Assembly: GCF_020283565.1 (NCBI RefSeq)
Contig: NC_060063.1
Span: 21,506,777 to 21,570,776 of the forward strand
Source of the DNA: Trifolium pratense
Lineage: Eukaryota > Streptophyta > Magnoliopsida > Fabales > Fabaceae
DNA: 64,000 nt
Direction of reading: 5' to 3'
The translations under genes were made by a program, and so were the position numbers. This document shows positions 11,537 to 24,677 of this stretch, piece by piece. How positions within the stretch are numbered: position 1 is the stretch's first letter; each line of letters opens with the position of its first letter. The notes below the pieces were generated by a model that did not search any database, was not told the DNA's origin, and saw only the letters and a list, made by a program, of their open reading frames with translations.

Positions 11537-12900
11537 CACTAAAGCCAATCAGATATTAACTCAACATCTATTGGACTAGCGTCATCATCAAGCATCTTCT
11601 ATGCAAGATTTTCTATTAGTGGATAAGAAACTCTTTCCTATGTTGGTACCCGATACATCTTCCAATTTACACTTTTGATCTTCTATAAAAAGAAATCAAG
11701 TGTCAAAACTTGTATTTGAATCGTTGGTGAGATCTGGTTTTCCGTTGCTTGCAAGATTAAACCATTACCATCTTTAATGAGGTCAAGGGAATCTGCAATG
11801 TAAGGAAAACAATTTTCTGCCTCATCTTATGAGACAAACGATTCAAATCATATATTTGACCTTTGTAATAGATATATCAATCTTCTGAAGCTTGTAAGCT
11901 TACAGATTTGACATCCGAGCATAAAGTTTATTCCAGACTACAATCTGGGTATACTGTTCTTCGGTTTTGGACAATCAATATCATTGTAACTCATTTACAA
12001 TGATCATTTCCAGATCCGATCAAGAAGTCATCCTTAGTGATTTTAAGATATCCATGGATATTCTTGATGGTGATCTAATGACAATCACTAGAAATAATTG
12101 GTACATATTGTTTATACTAATAGCATATAGTACATCTGGTCTAGTACATATCATGATATACATGATCAATCCAATTGCCAAAGCATTTGGATACTTCTCA
12201 TGCATCCCTTTCTCATCCAATGAGGTTGGATATTGTCTTTGAGACAAAAATACATCATGTGATGTATGCAATAATTTCAATAAAATTAAGCACATGAGGT
12301 GTCTGTACACTTCATCAAATTTGTACATAGGCTAAGGTTGATATATGTCAACAATCTATCTCTATAGATCTTGATTCCTAACTTTTAGGAAGTCTCACCT
12401 AAGTATTTCATCAAGAAACAATTACCTAATCATGTCTTACATGTGTAGTGTATGAAAATTGTCTTGATGATCAGTACGTCATCCACATACAATACCAGAT
12501 TAATTTAAATACTCCCACTGACTTTCTTGTGTGCACAAGATTTCCTTTATTAATCTTTGTTTTCATAAAACTTGATCATTAAAATTGATAATTCAACTTT
12601 GAGAAATTTGAACAAATTCACAAATGAATTTTGTAATTTATATACTTTTCTAGCATCCTTTAGATTAACAAAACCCTATCCATATGTCAAATACATATGT
12701 AATGTCATTCCAATTAAGGAATAGAACCTCGTTATCTATCCGCCAGAAGTGTTATGGTGAGGCCATGTCCTTCAACTTTTGATAGGACATATTAGACTCA
12801 TCTAGTTCTTGTGCTACTCGAACCGGTAGTCCAACAACAACCTTGTGGAATTGATTCGTGTTCCAATTTTGAAAGGACATGTGTTTTGTGTTACTTGAAT
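11537..12900 (-). pseudogene. Decayed RT-RNase H segment of element C
   Basis: It aligns piecewise with the end of F's polyprotein. At 12478-12489 the minus strand still reads Tyr-Val-Asp-Asp, the reverse transcriptase active site. At about 12140-12200 it encodes GLIMYIMICTRPDVLYAIS, the conserved copia stretch before RNase H. Frames are broken many times and only short open pieces remain (longest 12020-12328). Gag, protease and integrase were not found elsewhere in C. Confidence 0.75.
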
Positions 12901-15900
12901 TTACTCAAGTTTTACGTCACTCCCACTGTCTCTTTTAGAGACATATTTCTTCTAAAGAAATATTTCAGTTCATGTAATAAAACAACTTTTATCCTAGAGA
13001 GTGTCGTAAAATTAGTATCCCTTAGGTACTTCCACAAATACACATTCATTCAATTTGGGATTAAGTTTATCTAATAAACCTTACAATCTCAAACTATCAT
13101 AAAGTCAAATAAGGTACTCTTACCTCCATATCGAATATGGTGTCTTTATGATTTGATTTATTGGAACTTGTTGTGGGTAAAGAATAACTGTAATTAAAAT
13201 AATTTTTCAAAAAGAGTCGTAAGAGATATAAATGAACTATCTTATATGTAAACATGTCAAACATGATGTAATATAAATAGTTATTATTATACTTCTTATT
13301 TAAGCATTTACCATCACGACATGTTCGTATGGTCTAAATACTTTTCAAAATTTCCTTTACTTCATTCATTCATGAATTCTTTGAACAAATTCAAAGAATC
13401 ATAGTTTGTGTCAAATACACATATTCACATCTATTAAACTTATTAGCAATGTAAATGAAGTAAGAGAAATGAAACAAGTAGTCCTTTTCTTGTCAATACA
13501 AGGTTTAGGCTCAATGCTTCTATTATTAAATGAAACTTAATAACAATTATTTGGTTCCATGTCAAACTCAACTTATACGATCAATGAAACTATTTCATTC
13601 TAAACGTAAGTTGACTTTATCTATAGTCAAATTTTTACTTCTTTAAAACAATTTCATATTTCAACAAATATGAAATTTGCATCTAGTATCATATACCTTA
13701 GATGTAAAAGTAAATAATTTAACTTTCTATAACAAGATGTATGAAGAAGTCTTACTTCTTTCTTCCATTTTGACTCTTTCAAAACTATTAGTAGTTTTTC
13801 TCGTATTTGAGAACAATTCTCAATATATGTACCAATTCAGAAACTCTTTTCCGAACCTTATGTCCTTCGTAAGGACCTTTAGTAAAATATAAACTATATG
13901 CCAAATATATCTAATTATGAAGATAAGAATATTTGTATCATGATTAAAACATATTTAACTAGGTCTTTAATTAAATATTCTCCCACTATTTTACTCAAAA
14001 CAAATGACCCTCGACATTTGATTCGGAAAATCCCGTTGAAAATTTTCTAGTGGGAATGAGATCCATATTTCACTTTGTTTTAAGTCAGCGTTGGGCTGAT
14101 TACACAAAACGTAGTTATTTAGGTAGGAAACTGTTTCCAATTGTATCTCATACAACTCTCATATCCTTTCCGTTGGGTGAATAACACTTATTTTAATCCA
14201 TCATATGGAATAACCCAACATTTGCTTCTAAAGTCATATAATCATATTATATTTTTCTTAGTTAAGTTAAACCCAATAAATAGCAATCGGATAAACTGGT
14301 TATCTCACCGCAACTTATCAATATTGACAATGCACTTTACGTTGGCAAAACCTACATTAATCGATATTGATCTTGAAGGGTGCTATTCTTTGGAAAGCAT
14401 AAAACTTAATATAGACACATCTTACTAGTATAGAAAATGCACCTTGCGTTGGCAAAACCTACATCTTCAATATTAGTCTTTATGAGTACTTGAAGGATTT
14501 TTTAATTAAATTTGATCTCACCGACATGTGTATCTTATACACGCATTTCACTTTACATGACATTCATGTAAATATGCGTTTAATAATTATATAAAACATA
14601 CATGGCAAATATAATTAAAACATACATCTCATGCATCACATACATAAAATAAACATGGGTAGTATAGTTATGGCCTTCTAATAACGAAAGAATTAAATAA
14701 ACTAATTTATTACAATTCTTTGACCCTCGAGCAGACTTCTCAAGTTACTCCGCCGGCGTCGTTGTTTGGTTTTGTCTCCGGTCATCTCATGAGCAATTTA
14801 CAATTTACAAAATATTTAAATAAATAAAATAAATTGTCACGACACGCAGGCCGTATTTTTAAATAAACCACGACACGCAGGTCGTATTTAAACCAAACAA
14901 AATAAAATCAAACAAACTATGGCCATAACTATACACCTCTAATTAAAATTATAGTTATCATTATAAATTAAATTAATATATGTAAATCGGATATTCACGT
15001 AATTAATTTCTACTTTAAAATGTTAATGACAATATCAATAATTTTAAAAGCATTGACTTTATACGTTTTGTTTTGGACATAAAGCATGCGTATATCACGC
15101 TATATCCAAAGCAGCACACAAAATATGATCATATCATGTATATACTTTATCAAATAAAACAAACCAAATCAAATTTGAATATATGAAATGAATTTAAATA
15201 ATTAATTTAAAATAGAATCAAACCTTTTGATTCACAATGGCTTTGAAAGTACCTTTGAAAGTACCGAATCAATTAAGTTTAATTCAAATCTTTTAATTCT
15301 AAATTAAATATTTGAAATTAAATCTTTGACAATTCTCCAATTATCAAATATGGTAATTTAATCAAAACTCTTTTGATTCATAATCAATTTTATAGTATTG
15401 AATCATATCATAATAATTATGAGCCAATCGCAACAAATTACGGGCAATTGATTCAAAGATCTCTTAACCATTAAGAAAAATCAAATAACAGTTTTATTTG
15501 TCTCACAAATATATTTATACCACATATAGCTACTGATTTGTTACAAGCACTTATGGAAACGATTTCCAGAGAATATACATAACTAATTCATATCAGTCAA
15601 GTACTGAATGCGAAATTTTATAAAAAAAAAAAAGAATTTTGCATCGGTACACGAATGAATTTAAAACTGTTCCATTATTTAAAATCACACATCCGTTATT
15701 ATATCTCATATATGTATGGACAAGGTGGTCAATTTTAAAATTATGAATCATATTCATGTAAGCATTCATTAGGTGATGAAGAAAGTAATGAATCATATTT
15801 TAAAATTGAATATCACATCACGTTTATCAAATTGTATATATCTCATATATCAAATTAGGTGATGAAGAAAGTAATGAATCATATTTAAAACTAGTGAAAT

Positions 15901-17508
15901 AGTCACATGTTACCGTGCAATTTGGATCATCTGCTGCAATTCTATCTGCTGCCACCTCTGCTGCAATGTATTAGCCATGCGATTAAAATATTGATAATCC
16001 TTTAGATTACAACTAAACAGCAGATTACAAAGGTTCTAATCCCACATTTATTAACGGGGTCACAGTATTTATTGAATTACTTTTTTCTTCTTTTCTTTAT
16101 TTTTATAAAAGAAGGAAGTATTTTTTTTCTCTAACATTAGCAACGATGTTTACATTAGTTTTTTTTTCCAAATAAGAAAAAAATACATTGTTACATTAGA
16201 CATTAGTTTTTTTTTTTAAAAAAAATTATTTTAATAATAACATTGTTACCTTTGTTACATTAGTTAAATTGTTGGAGTTTTTTTTTTAGCTTGCTAAATT
16301 GGTAGTGTTGATTGGACTAACAGTTTGTTTTCATTTGAATTATTTTTAAGTTTATGAAAATATAACTTATACAAATAAATAAATTTTTATGTTAATTTGT
16401 ACATTTTCACTAACAAAAATTGTATATTTATAAGTTGTTTTCTCGTAAACTACCTTAAAAAATTTATAATAATACATAAAAACTTATTTATTTGTATAAA
16501 TTATTTCACATAAGCTTACAAATAAGTCAATTCAAACATGCACTAACTATGGTGTCTATTGTAGAGTCATTAAAATATAGATCAAATGCATTTGTAAGTC
16601 CTTTAAGTTTTGTGTTTGTATACAGTTAGATCATTTAAATTTTTTAGGTAATAAATAAATCATTTAAGTTTTTTAACTAAAAAAATCGATTCTTTTTATA
16701 AATGTCGGATAATCGGAAGGGCAATTGTGCAACAAATTAGAAACTTAAAGACATATTTGTTATTTGAAAAATTTAAAGACATATATGTTACAAATGCGAA
16801 AATTAAAATACCTCAAAATACATTTGGCCTAAAATATCTAAGCCACTAGATTCTGTCGTAAATAAAATAATTTTTTTTTGGTCTTAGATGAAATTAAACT
16901 CACATTTGTGAGATTCTGGGTTCGAACCTGGGTCATGACGTCCGGCCTAATAATTTTGGTATTTTTGTCGGTTGAGCTAGGACTTGTGGAACTAAAATAA
17001 AAATATTTTATTGTTTATCTTATTGTTAAGCAAATTTTTGTTTGACTTGTTAAAATTTAAAATTATCGAATATTTTGTTAAAAATAAAATATTCAGCATA
17101 GCACAGCCTAAAGTATGTAAAAAAAAAAAACACAATCTAAAGTGGGAAAAAAAGGTGTGGTTGAAAGAAGCAATGAAGCGAGGCAGACAGACAGGCAGTA
17201 TATATCATTGTATACATTTACATTACACAAGTCAATTCAATCCAACGGTAGACACGTTGCAGCATGGGTTGCAGCAGGGATAACGCAGCAGAGGATTCGG
17301 ATCGTGTTACCGTGCTATCATAAAATCATATGTTATTCAAGCACATAACGCAATCAGTCCTCTTTTAAATTCGACGATTAAAATTTAAAACTTCATCATA
17401 CGATTAAACAAATCTAATCAAGCTGATGCACATATCCACGATCATATCATGTTATAAACATCACTATGCATCAAAGAGAGTTGAATTAATGATTTAATCA
17501 GAACCGAA
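12901..17508 (-). other. Non-coding leader region of element C
   Basis: AT-rich and without a convincing gene. About 13980-14450 is strongly similar to F's leader at 31590-32040 (TTGATTCGGAAAATCCCGTT and following). The motif CACGACACGCAGG(C/T)CGTATTT occurs twice near 14837-14890 and once in F near 32357. A GGGTTCGAACCTGGGTC stretch at about 16919-16935 resembles a polymerase III B box, possibly a SINE relic. The rest shows only poly-T and AT-rich sequence. Confidence 0.6.
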
Positions 17509-17520
17509 GCTCTGATACCA
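17509..17520 (-). other. Primer-binding site of element C
   Basis: The minus strand reads TGGTATCAGAGC one base inside the 5' LTR, an initiator tRNA-Met site. It fixes the orientation of C. Confidence 0.93.
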
Positions 17521-17521
17521 C

Positions 17522-19019
17522 TGAAGGGATTTAAGAGGAGTTTTTCAAAAAATTTAATCCTCTTAGCGGAACAATCCCGATGAACGGATCTTGATTAAAC
17601 CATTAATCACAAATCAAAGAACACAAAACCACAAGTTTATGTGTTTACCTCTTGAAGTGCAGAACCTTTGAAGTAGAAACTGTTTCTGATCACGAGCAAA
17701 GCAAAGTAGCGATGCATCTACTCAGTCCACACGAACAGAATTTCTCCGATGATCGGTGCTAGCCAATTCCACGAGAGAGTCAGAGAGAACAGGGTTTAGA
17801 GAGCGGCGGCTAGGTTTCACTTTGTGAATTAGGTTAAGCTTACAAAACTTCATCACAAGGGTTCTATTTATAGAACCACTTGTGTGGTCATCAAACCAAG
17901 CACTGCACCGTACCTTACGGTGGACCGTATTTCTCTATTTTCATAAATTAAATAATAAGTCATACTTAATTATTTAATTACTAATAAGTCCTACTTATTA
18001 TTTTATAAATAAGTCTTACTTATTTATTTCTCTCATCTATCTGTTCTTTGTGTGTGACCCTATAGGTTCTCGTAACGTTGGCAATAATATTAAATCACAT
18101 ATTTAATATTATAAAAGAGTGAGCGGTATCTAGCAACACATCACTGCTACCCAAGTGACGAGAATGTCATGTGATCTGACGAAACCTTTCTATGATAACG
18201 ATCTTATGTATAATTACCCCTTTGCCCTTATATCTATATTGACCACAAGGCATAGATCGTGTCACCCTTGTATGGTTCAATATTTTATTTCTTGAACCCA
18301 GAATATACTAAACAACGAATAAGCTCAATATCTCATATTGACTTAGTTCGGCGTGGCCACGCATTTTATCAGTTATATTCCATCAAGAGGCCTACAGATA
18401 TTGCTCCTGTTATGTAAGAGGGGCAAATTCCATCTAGGTCACTCATGTCCCTCAACATGATTTGTAGAGTACCCATCAACCGACTTTATAGTCATCCTGT
18501 TACGGACAATGTTTGAACGGCAACTAAGTATTCTACTCCACATCTAGGGTCCATAGTGGTTTCAGGTCGAAGGGTGGTATACACCATTATCATTATGAGA
18601 ATAACTTATGACACTTTTCATAACATACAATGTAGCATTCTCATGGCGGGTCAATCCAATATAAATATTACTCCTAATATTTATATCTATGTGAAGACTT
18701 GATATCTCATATCCATGACTCGTGAGATGAAGTCATCGGTCTACTCACATAATAGTCTCTATGTTTTACTGTTATCCCACATCACAGTAAAACTTGACTA
18801 TGGATACTTTAAGAATAGTGTCATTATGTTTAATGGAGTCTCACTATTAATTCACACTTAATGTTCCATTAATTAGACTAGCTATTCTAGGGACTTTATT
18901 AGTTTGAAACAAACATAATAAAGAAATGCCTTATTATATATATTAAATATATAAATCAAAGTCATCATACAAAAGACGATTCTATCAAAATAGATTGGCT
19001 TTTAGGGCTTACTCCAACA
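17522..19019 (-). repeat. 5' LTR of element C (1498 bp)
   Basis: Near-identical to 10028-11524. I see roughly six to eight substitutions and one single-base indel (ATAAACAGTG versus ATAAAAGAGTG). Confidence 0.93.
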
Positions 19020-19024
19020 GTTAG

Positions 19025-21190
19025 AGATGCCAAAGATACTTGAGGGTGATCTCAAGTCCACTCAAAAAGGCACTCATATATGAGTTGGTTGAAGAGAGAT
19101 CTGAAGGATGTTATTAGCAATATATTTTTCCAGACCTAAGAGCCAACCTCTAGTGGCTTTGATAAAAGATCTCCTAGTATGTTCCTTGAAAATGGAACTG
19201 ATGTCCTCCCAAATGTTGGAACATCTGACCAGCATATTATGCAGTTATTAAGGGGGAGTCCGTAATCCGAAGCTGGAAGACCTTGAAGACATGTCAGACT
19301 CAATGTCTTGACACCTTTATATCGAGAATTTATATGGTGGTATTTCTATGAGACAGGATGGAGGTTGTTTACTCTAACTTGATATTATCAAGGCTATGAG
19401 AGCATGGAACTCTTGTTCTGTTGTAGTAAAAAGAACTTCAAGGGATTATGAACATTAGAGTTATTCAACTTATGTTCAATGGTTGATTGTTATCTCCACT
19501 TTGGAGTGTCATCCAAATCACCTAGGATGGGCATTCTAGTTGTTTCAAGCAAGGAGGAGTTATTATTCTTGGGAGAAAAGGATTATTGCTCTTTGGTATG
19601 GAAAGTTGATCAACTACTGATGGTTGATTCTCTTGTGTCCCCCTGCTATTGTTAATTATGATGTTGGTGCTTCCACTAAAACCACAAGTGAGTTGTTGCC
19701 GATTCACTCGTGGAACTCGTCCCTAAGACGGATGTTGTGTCAGATGTTGATACATCTATGACACTGGAGACAAATGTTGTACCATGTGTAGGTACATCTG
19801 CTCAGCCAATGGTTGGTACTCTCACTAGGAAGCAGATGAAAATTCTTATGTTCTGAATGTGTTTATGATATTGTGTGCTCATATATGTGATATTCTGAGG
19901 TGATTACTACTAGTATATGTGACTGTTTCAGACCTGTTTCTGAAACTTCTGGTTTGAAGTTCTTATGTGATTGTTGAAGATGGATATGCCTCTTGAAGTT
20001 GAAACTGGTTAATCTTCATCTGTGCGTGTGTAACTCTGAGCTAGATGTCCTGGACATTATGTCACCTGATAGGAAGAAAGATGACATGTAAGTGTTCCTT
20101 CTTAGATGATGTCTCTTTCATGATGTGCAAACAAGGGGGAAATGTCTGATGTGGTGGATATGATATGGTTCCTCCACTACTGATTTATATATGATGAGGT
20201 ATGTATCCCATTGTGTTATCTTCGGTTGTAGTAGCTCCGTGCACTATGTGGTTGATGTGATGAAGATAGTATAAATTTATGCCTTATGACTTATGATCTT
20301 CATGCTATACTGTTGGAGTTTGGTTACGGTATTGTGGATAAAAGCTCGCATGTTCTCTTTCCACTACTTTTGTTCTCCGCATCTTTTATGGGCAAGGCCC
20401 TGGATTTCTAGCACCTGTGTGTGCTTCATGGTCTGTAATATGTGCACACTGATATTCTCTTGTCTTCTACTCTATGTTCTCCTATGCATGGTGTTTGTCT
20501 AAATTGTGGCTAAAAAGGGGGAGTAGTGTGTGTGTGTGACAAGTGTGTGTGTGTGTGACAAGTGTGTGGACAGATGTTCTCACATCTGGTGACTGTTTAT
20601 GTGCTAATGTTTGTATGCTCGTATTGAGGGGGAGTGTGAGTAATATGCATGTGTTGAGGGGGAGTAGTGAATATTCTTTCTCTATCTGATGATTGTATGC
20701 ATGAATTCAGGGGGATTGTGAGTGATATTATCTCTTGATCGCCTGAATGTAGTTGATGACAAATGCTGTGCCAAGTGTTACGGCACCTGCCTATTGAGTC
20801 CACTATCCATTATGACTGAGAATTTATTTTTCTCAGATGTTTATGGGAATTTATTTTTCCTGATGTTCTTATGTTGAAGGAATGCGCTTTAAACTATTAG
20901 GGGTTTATTTCTCCTACTTCTTAGCATCTACTATGGGAGTTTATTTCTCCCTTGTGTTGTTCCATGAGGCTAGTTGTGTTTGATTCCGCTGTTGCATTGC
21001 CTCTGATGCTACTTGACTATCTTGGAAGTAGTTTTTATTTGCATTGCCTCTGATGCTACTTGACTATCTTGGAAGTAGTTTTTATTGCGTGTTACTTTCT
21101 TTCCTAGTTGTGTGTTCATGTTGACTCGAAGGAAAGGTAATACTGTATCTCTCTAAATACTGGTCTAATATTGTTTTAGCCAAAATTTGC
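19025..21190 (+). other. 3' internal region of element B after the C insertion
   Basis: Continues B from the GTTAG target site. Frames are broken and no protein is recognisable. G-runs with the form AGGGGGAGT occur at about 19250, 20515, 20627 and 20657, resembling the true polypurine tract. GT-rich tracts lie near 20528-20570. A 60-bp stretch (GCATTGCCTCTGATGCTACT...) is tandemly duplicated at about 20993-21090. It is probably a decayed env-like region plus 3' untranslated sequence. Confidence 0.6.
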
Positions 21191-21203
21191 CAAAGGGGGA
21201 GAT
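21191..21203 (+). other. Polypurine tract of element B
   Basis: CAAAGGGGGAGAT immediately before the 3' LTR, the usual site of plus-strand priming. Confidence 0.85.
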
Positions 21204-22250
21204 TGTTGGGTTTTTGTATGTTGGCTACATTTTGCAAAAACATATTTTAGCCAAGTGTTGAGACATATGTGCTGACCCCAAGTGTTGTGACAAATGTTGG
21301 TACACTTTGGAACAACACCTGTCTGGGTATTTGTGCGCGCCAGCTAGCGGTTATTATTTTCTACTCAATCTTTTGAAGATTTGTTTGAAGAATTGTTTCA
21401 AGGTTTCTTACAGAGGAAGGCGCACGTGTTTAATGTGTTTCAGGAGGCAGCCAAACCCTAATTTTATTTTCCAAAGGAATTATATTTTTGGAAAATATAT
21501 TTTTGCGTTTCAAAAATATAACTATTATTTTCAGAAATATATCACTGCTGCCGCAGTTCTAGAAGCCCTAATTTTGTCTTGAAGCCCAAGTCGTTCTACT
21601 ACTATAAATACGAAGGCAAGCATATGGTTTCAAGTATCTAAAACAGTGTTCTTACAAAGCGTGCGTTATTAGGGTTTTAGAGTGTTAATTGTGAGCCTTT
21701 CTTGTATCTCATTGATGCAAGCTTAGGACCTGTGTTTTACTGAGTTGTAATTGTGAACTTCTCCCAAGCTTTGAAGTACGGAGATTGTTCTAGTGTGTTG
21801 TGTGATTCGCTCGCAAGCTTTTAAGCAAGAGTGAATCTTAGTTTTCATAGGAGTGTGTCTCCACCTTTTGTAATCGTTGAAGTTGTTAACAACGCTGAGT
21901 GTGTTGTTAAGGTGGGAAGTGGGACGGGGTCTCATATCTAGGAGTTCCTAGGTAGAAGTGTCATTGGGTAGTGATTAAGTGAGAAGTTGTAAACGGGTGA
22001 GTTTAGCTTCAAAGTAATACTGCTGATAGTGGACTTCATTCCTGGATTGGTATCCCCCAGAGTAGGCAGGTTGCTGAACTGGGTTAACAACTCTTGTGTG
22101 TTATTTACGTTACTGTCTTTATTATTTTGTGTTCTGTGTTCTGTGTATAGACAAGTGTTGACACACCTTGGTCAACATCTGTCTACTACGTGACAGACAA
22201 GTGTTGACACACTTTGATCAACACCTGTCTACTGTGTGCCAGGAATTTCA
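21204..22250 (+). repeat. 3' LTR of element B (1047 bp)
   Basis: Same start and end as the 5' LTR. It ends AGGAATTTCA directly before an (AT)n run. Confidence 0.93.
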
Positions 22251-22598
22251 ATATATATATATATATATTCTCGATTGGTATATAGTTGGTGATGTTATTT
22301 GCTATTAAAATACATGACTAAAGTCATTTTTAATTCATGAGAATGAGTGAAAACCAATTGTGTGTGAATTATCTAATATTCAAAATTCATTCTTTTAATT
22401 TAAAGTTAATAATATATTAACTTTTTATATATTTTTTAATTAATATTAACACTTACATTTCTCAATTAAAAATAAAATTCTTAATTTCAAATTAAATTCA
22501 AAATTCAATTATCAATTACGAGTATAGAATTTTGATCTCTAATTTAAGCAATATTTGATATATTTGTTTTTATGTCTCGACTGAATTTAGATTACTAA
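22251..22598. other. AT-rich intergenic sequence
   Basis: Begins with an (AT)n run continuous with the one left of element B. No gene or repeat end was recognised. Confidence 0.6.
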
Positions 22599-22939
22599 GA
22601 GCATCTCTAATGGTGATATCATTTTGGGTATCATATATTACTAATAAGTGGTCCATACATTGTCATGTAATATTTATGCAACTCATACATATTTTGCTCC
22701 TATGGTAATATCATTTGGGTATCATACATTATTAGCAAGTGACCTCTTTTATATTTATTTTTATAATTGAAATTAATGATATATATTAATTTGATGAAAC
22801 AGTACCTTAAATAAGATACCGTACGTATCATCAATTTTGATACTCTATATGCCAAGTCATAGAACTCCAATAATAAAAAAATTAAGGTGCGGATCATTAA
22901 CCTATGATACTCTTTATGATACTCTTATTGGAGATGCTC
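22599..22939. mobile_element. Tourist-like MITE (341 bp)
   Basis: Terminal inverted repeats GAGCATCTCTAAT and (reverse complement of the right end) GAGCATCTCCAAT. It is flanked by TAA at 22596-22598 and 22940-22942, the TWA-type target site of PIF/Harbinger elements. It is non-coding. The right end of the same MITE survives at 2967-3017. Confidence 0.75.
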
Positions 22940-23013
22940 TAAAGAATTGGATGGTAAGCTTTTTGTACCATGCAATTGACATTTTCATAATTATATAACT
23001 AATATAGAGTTTT

Positions 23014-23248
23014 GGGTTAAATATCATTTTAGTCCTATTTTTATGCTACTTTTTAAATTAGTCCATACTGTAATTTTATTAGATTTTTAGTCCTAACAAT
23101 TTTTCCATTTTTAATATTGATCTTTACCTTTAAATTATTGTTGAGTGGACAAACTAAACATTCCGCGTTGACGCCACATATGATGCCGCGTGGACTCAAA
23201 TTGACATGTCATGCCATGTGTTAAAAACCAGATTTAAATTAAAGTTCT

Positions 23249-23280
<32 letters not shown>

Positions 23281-24064
23281 ATTTAATTTTCCGGTACACA
23301 TTATGTAGATATGCATCGGTACATTTGTCGAGGTGAATAATTCTGATTGGTTTATGAATAGTATTTATTGATTTTTCTATATTAAATATTTTTTGTGAAC
23401 CAATCACAATCATCCACTTAAACCATATACCGATACATATCCACATAATATGTGTACCAGAGTGTTCGCCTATCATAAACCCAAAAAACTGATTAACAAA
23501 AAAAAAAAAAAACCAAAAAATTCAATGCATGAAGAAGCCTTAAACACATTTCTCCCTCTCCTCTGATTTTCAAGTACTTTTTTCAATTTCAACAATCAAA
23601 ACCTAAACCTTAAAATTGAAAAAAATGTTTGTATTGTGGGAATTAACTCTCAGTTCTGCTTACAAGATTTTATGAATGGATTACAAAGAAAATAATTTCT
23701 AGTAAAACCTTTGAAGATATATCATCAAATGCACATCAAGAACAACTCAAGGTCTTGCCTCATTCACAACCATGTCTAGTTATTATAACATTTTCCAATT
23801 TTACCAAGGTGTTGGCCGGGTGAAGATTGAAGAAGATTAAGAACAAGAAGATGAAGGAAATTAATGGTGGTCTAGTGTTTATATTTTTTTTTTCATTTTA
23901 GTTAATAATTTAAATGTACATGTGGCGTGCCATGTCATTAAATGTGTCCATGAGGCATTACATGTGGTGTTGTGTGGCATATTCCGTTTGTCTACTCAGC
24001 AATATAAGTAGGGACCAATTTTAGAAAATCGCATATAAGTATGGATTAAAAACATATTTAATCC
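23014..24064. mobile_element. Mutator-type MITE, copy 2, complete (1051 bp)
   Basis: The left end GGGTTAAATATCATTTTAGT and the reverse complement of the right end, GGATTAAATATGTTTTTAAT, form terminal inverted repeats. Identical 9-mers TAGAGTTTT flank it at 23005-23013 and 24065-24073, the target-duplication length of the Mutator superfamily. It has inner inverted arms starting TTGAGTGGACAAAC and encodes no transposase. Confidence 0.82.
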
Positions 24065-24086
24065 TAGAGTTTTTTATTAGTTTTTT

Positions 24087-24306
24087 GGTTTGAATATGTT
24101 TTTGGTCCCTCTAAATATATCAAATTTTATTTTTGATCTCTCTAAATTTTTAGTTTGCAGTTTCAGTCCCTACTTTTTTTGAAAGTTCGTGTATCATATT
24201 CAAAATGACTTTATTTTTTAACATATCATTATTAAGATCTTAAAATACTAGGTTCCATTTAGAATGACTTATTTAAAACTTATGTGGGCTTATCTACTGA
24301 TATAAT
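24087..24306. mobile_element. Second Mutator-type terminal fragment
   Basis: Starts GGTTTGAATATGTTTTTGGT, a variant of the same terminal repeat family, and continues with TCCCT-type motifs. It is cut at 24306 by element D; no opposite end was found. Confidence 0.5.
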
Positions 24307-24582
24307 TGTTGAGAAATACAATTCAATGACTTGGTGAAAACAATCAACAACTTGTTAGTTATTTGCTTAGCAAGTTAGTTATTAGTTTGATTGTTGTAAC
24401 TACTTTAGTTTGTTAGATAGTTTGTAACTAACTTGAGTTAGTTACTCTAATCATGGTTATTTGTTAACCAAGTATCACACTACAATTTGTATCCCTATAA
24501 ATTGTATTTCTAAGATCAATAATAATCAATGCTCATTGATGAAACTATTCCCTCTCTCTCACTCTCTTCTTCCACTCTAACA
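24307..24582 (+). repeat. 5' LTR of element D (276 bp)
   Basis: Starts TGTTGAGAAATACAATTC and ends CTCTAACA. A TATA-like CCTATAAATTG lies near 24493-24503. Boundaries rest on the TG...CA ends and the adjacent primer site, since no second LTR is present. Confidence 0.8.
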
Positions 24583-24584
24583 AG

Positions 24585-24593
24585 TGGTATCAG
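24585..24593 (+). other. Primer-binding site of element D
   Basis: TGGTATCAG followed by TTAGCC, the same divergent tRNA-Met type as in element A. Confidence 0.75.
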
Positions 24594-24677
24594 TTAGCCT
24601 TTTAGGTTTTGATCCAATTCCCTTTTCACATAGCATTCAACCATTCCCTTCTTCCTTTGAGTCATTCTTACTCCAAG

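Larger units (their letters stand above)
10028..19019 (-). mobile_element. Element C: copia-derived non-autonomous retrotransposon nested in B
   Basis: Flanked by GTTAG at 10023-10027 and 19020-19024. The LTRs are 10028-11524 and 17522-19019. The primer site beside the right LTR shows that it is read on the minus strand. The interior of about 6 kb keeps only a decayed RNase H/RT segment next to the 3' LTR and a long AT-rich leader. LTR and leader segments resemble element F, so C is a degenerate relative of F's family. Confidence 0.93.
4740..22250 (+). mobile_element. Element B: SIRE-like Ty1/copia retrotransposon, defective, split by element C
   Basis: LTRs lie at 4740-5787 and 21204-22250. 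A tRNA-Met primer site follows the first, and a purine tract (CAAAGGGGGAGAT) precedes the second. Flanking 5-mers are ATATA on both sides, but they lie in an AT repeat and are weak evidence. Gag-pol has two zinc knuckles and a long Gag, as in the SIRE/Maximus lineage, and the long region after pol fits the env-like region of that lineage. Reverse transcriptase and RNase H are absent, so the copy is non-autonomous. Element C occupies 10028-19019, so B's own length is about 8.5 kb. Confidence 0.88.

Noticed and set aside
16919..16935. tRNA gene suggested by GGGTTCGAACCTGGGTC
   Set aside because: Only a T-arm-like segment is present. No acceptor stem or anticodon arm can be folded around it, so a SINE relic is more likely.
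24074..24306. Complete second Mutator-type element
   Set aside because: Only one terminus is visible before element D begins, so only a fragment is supported.
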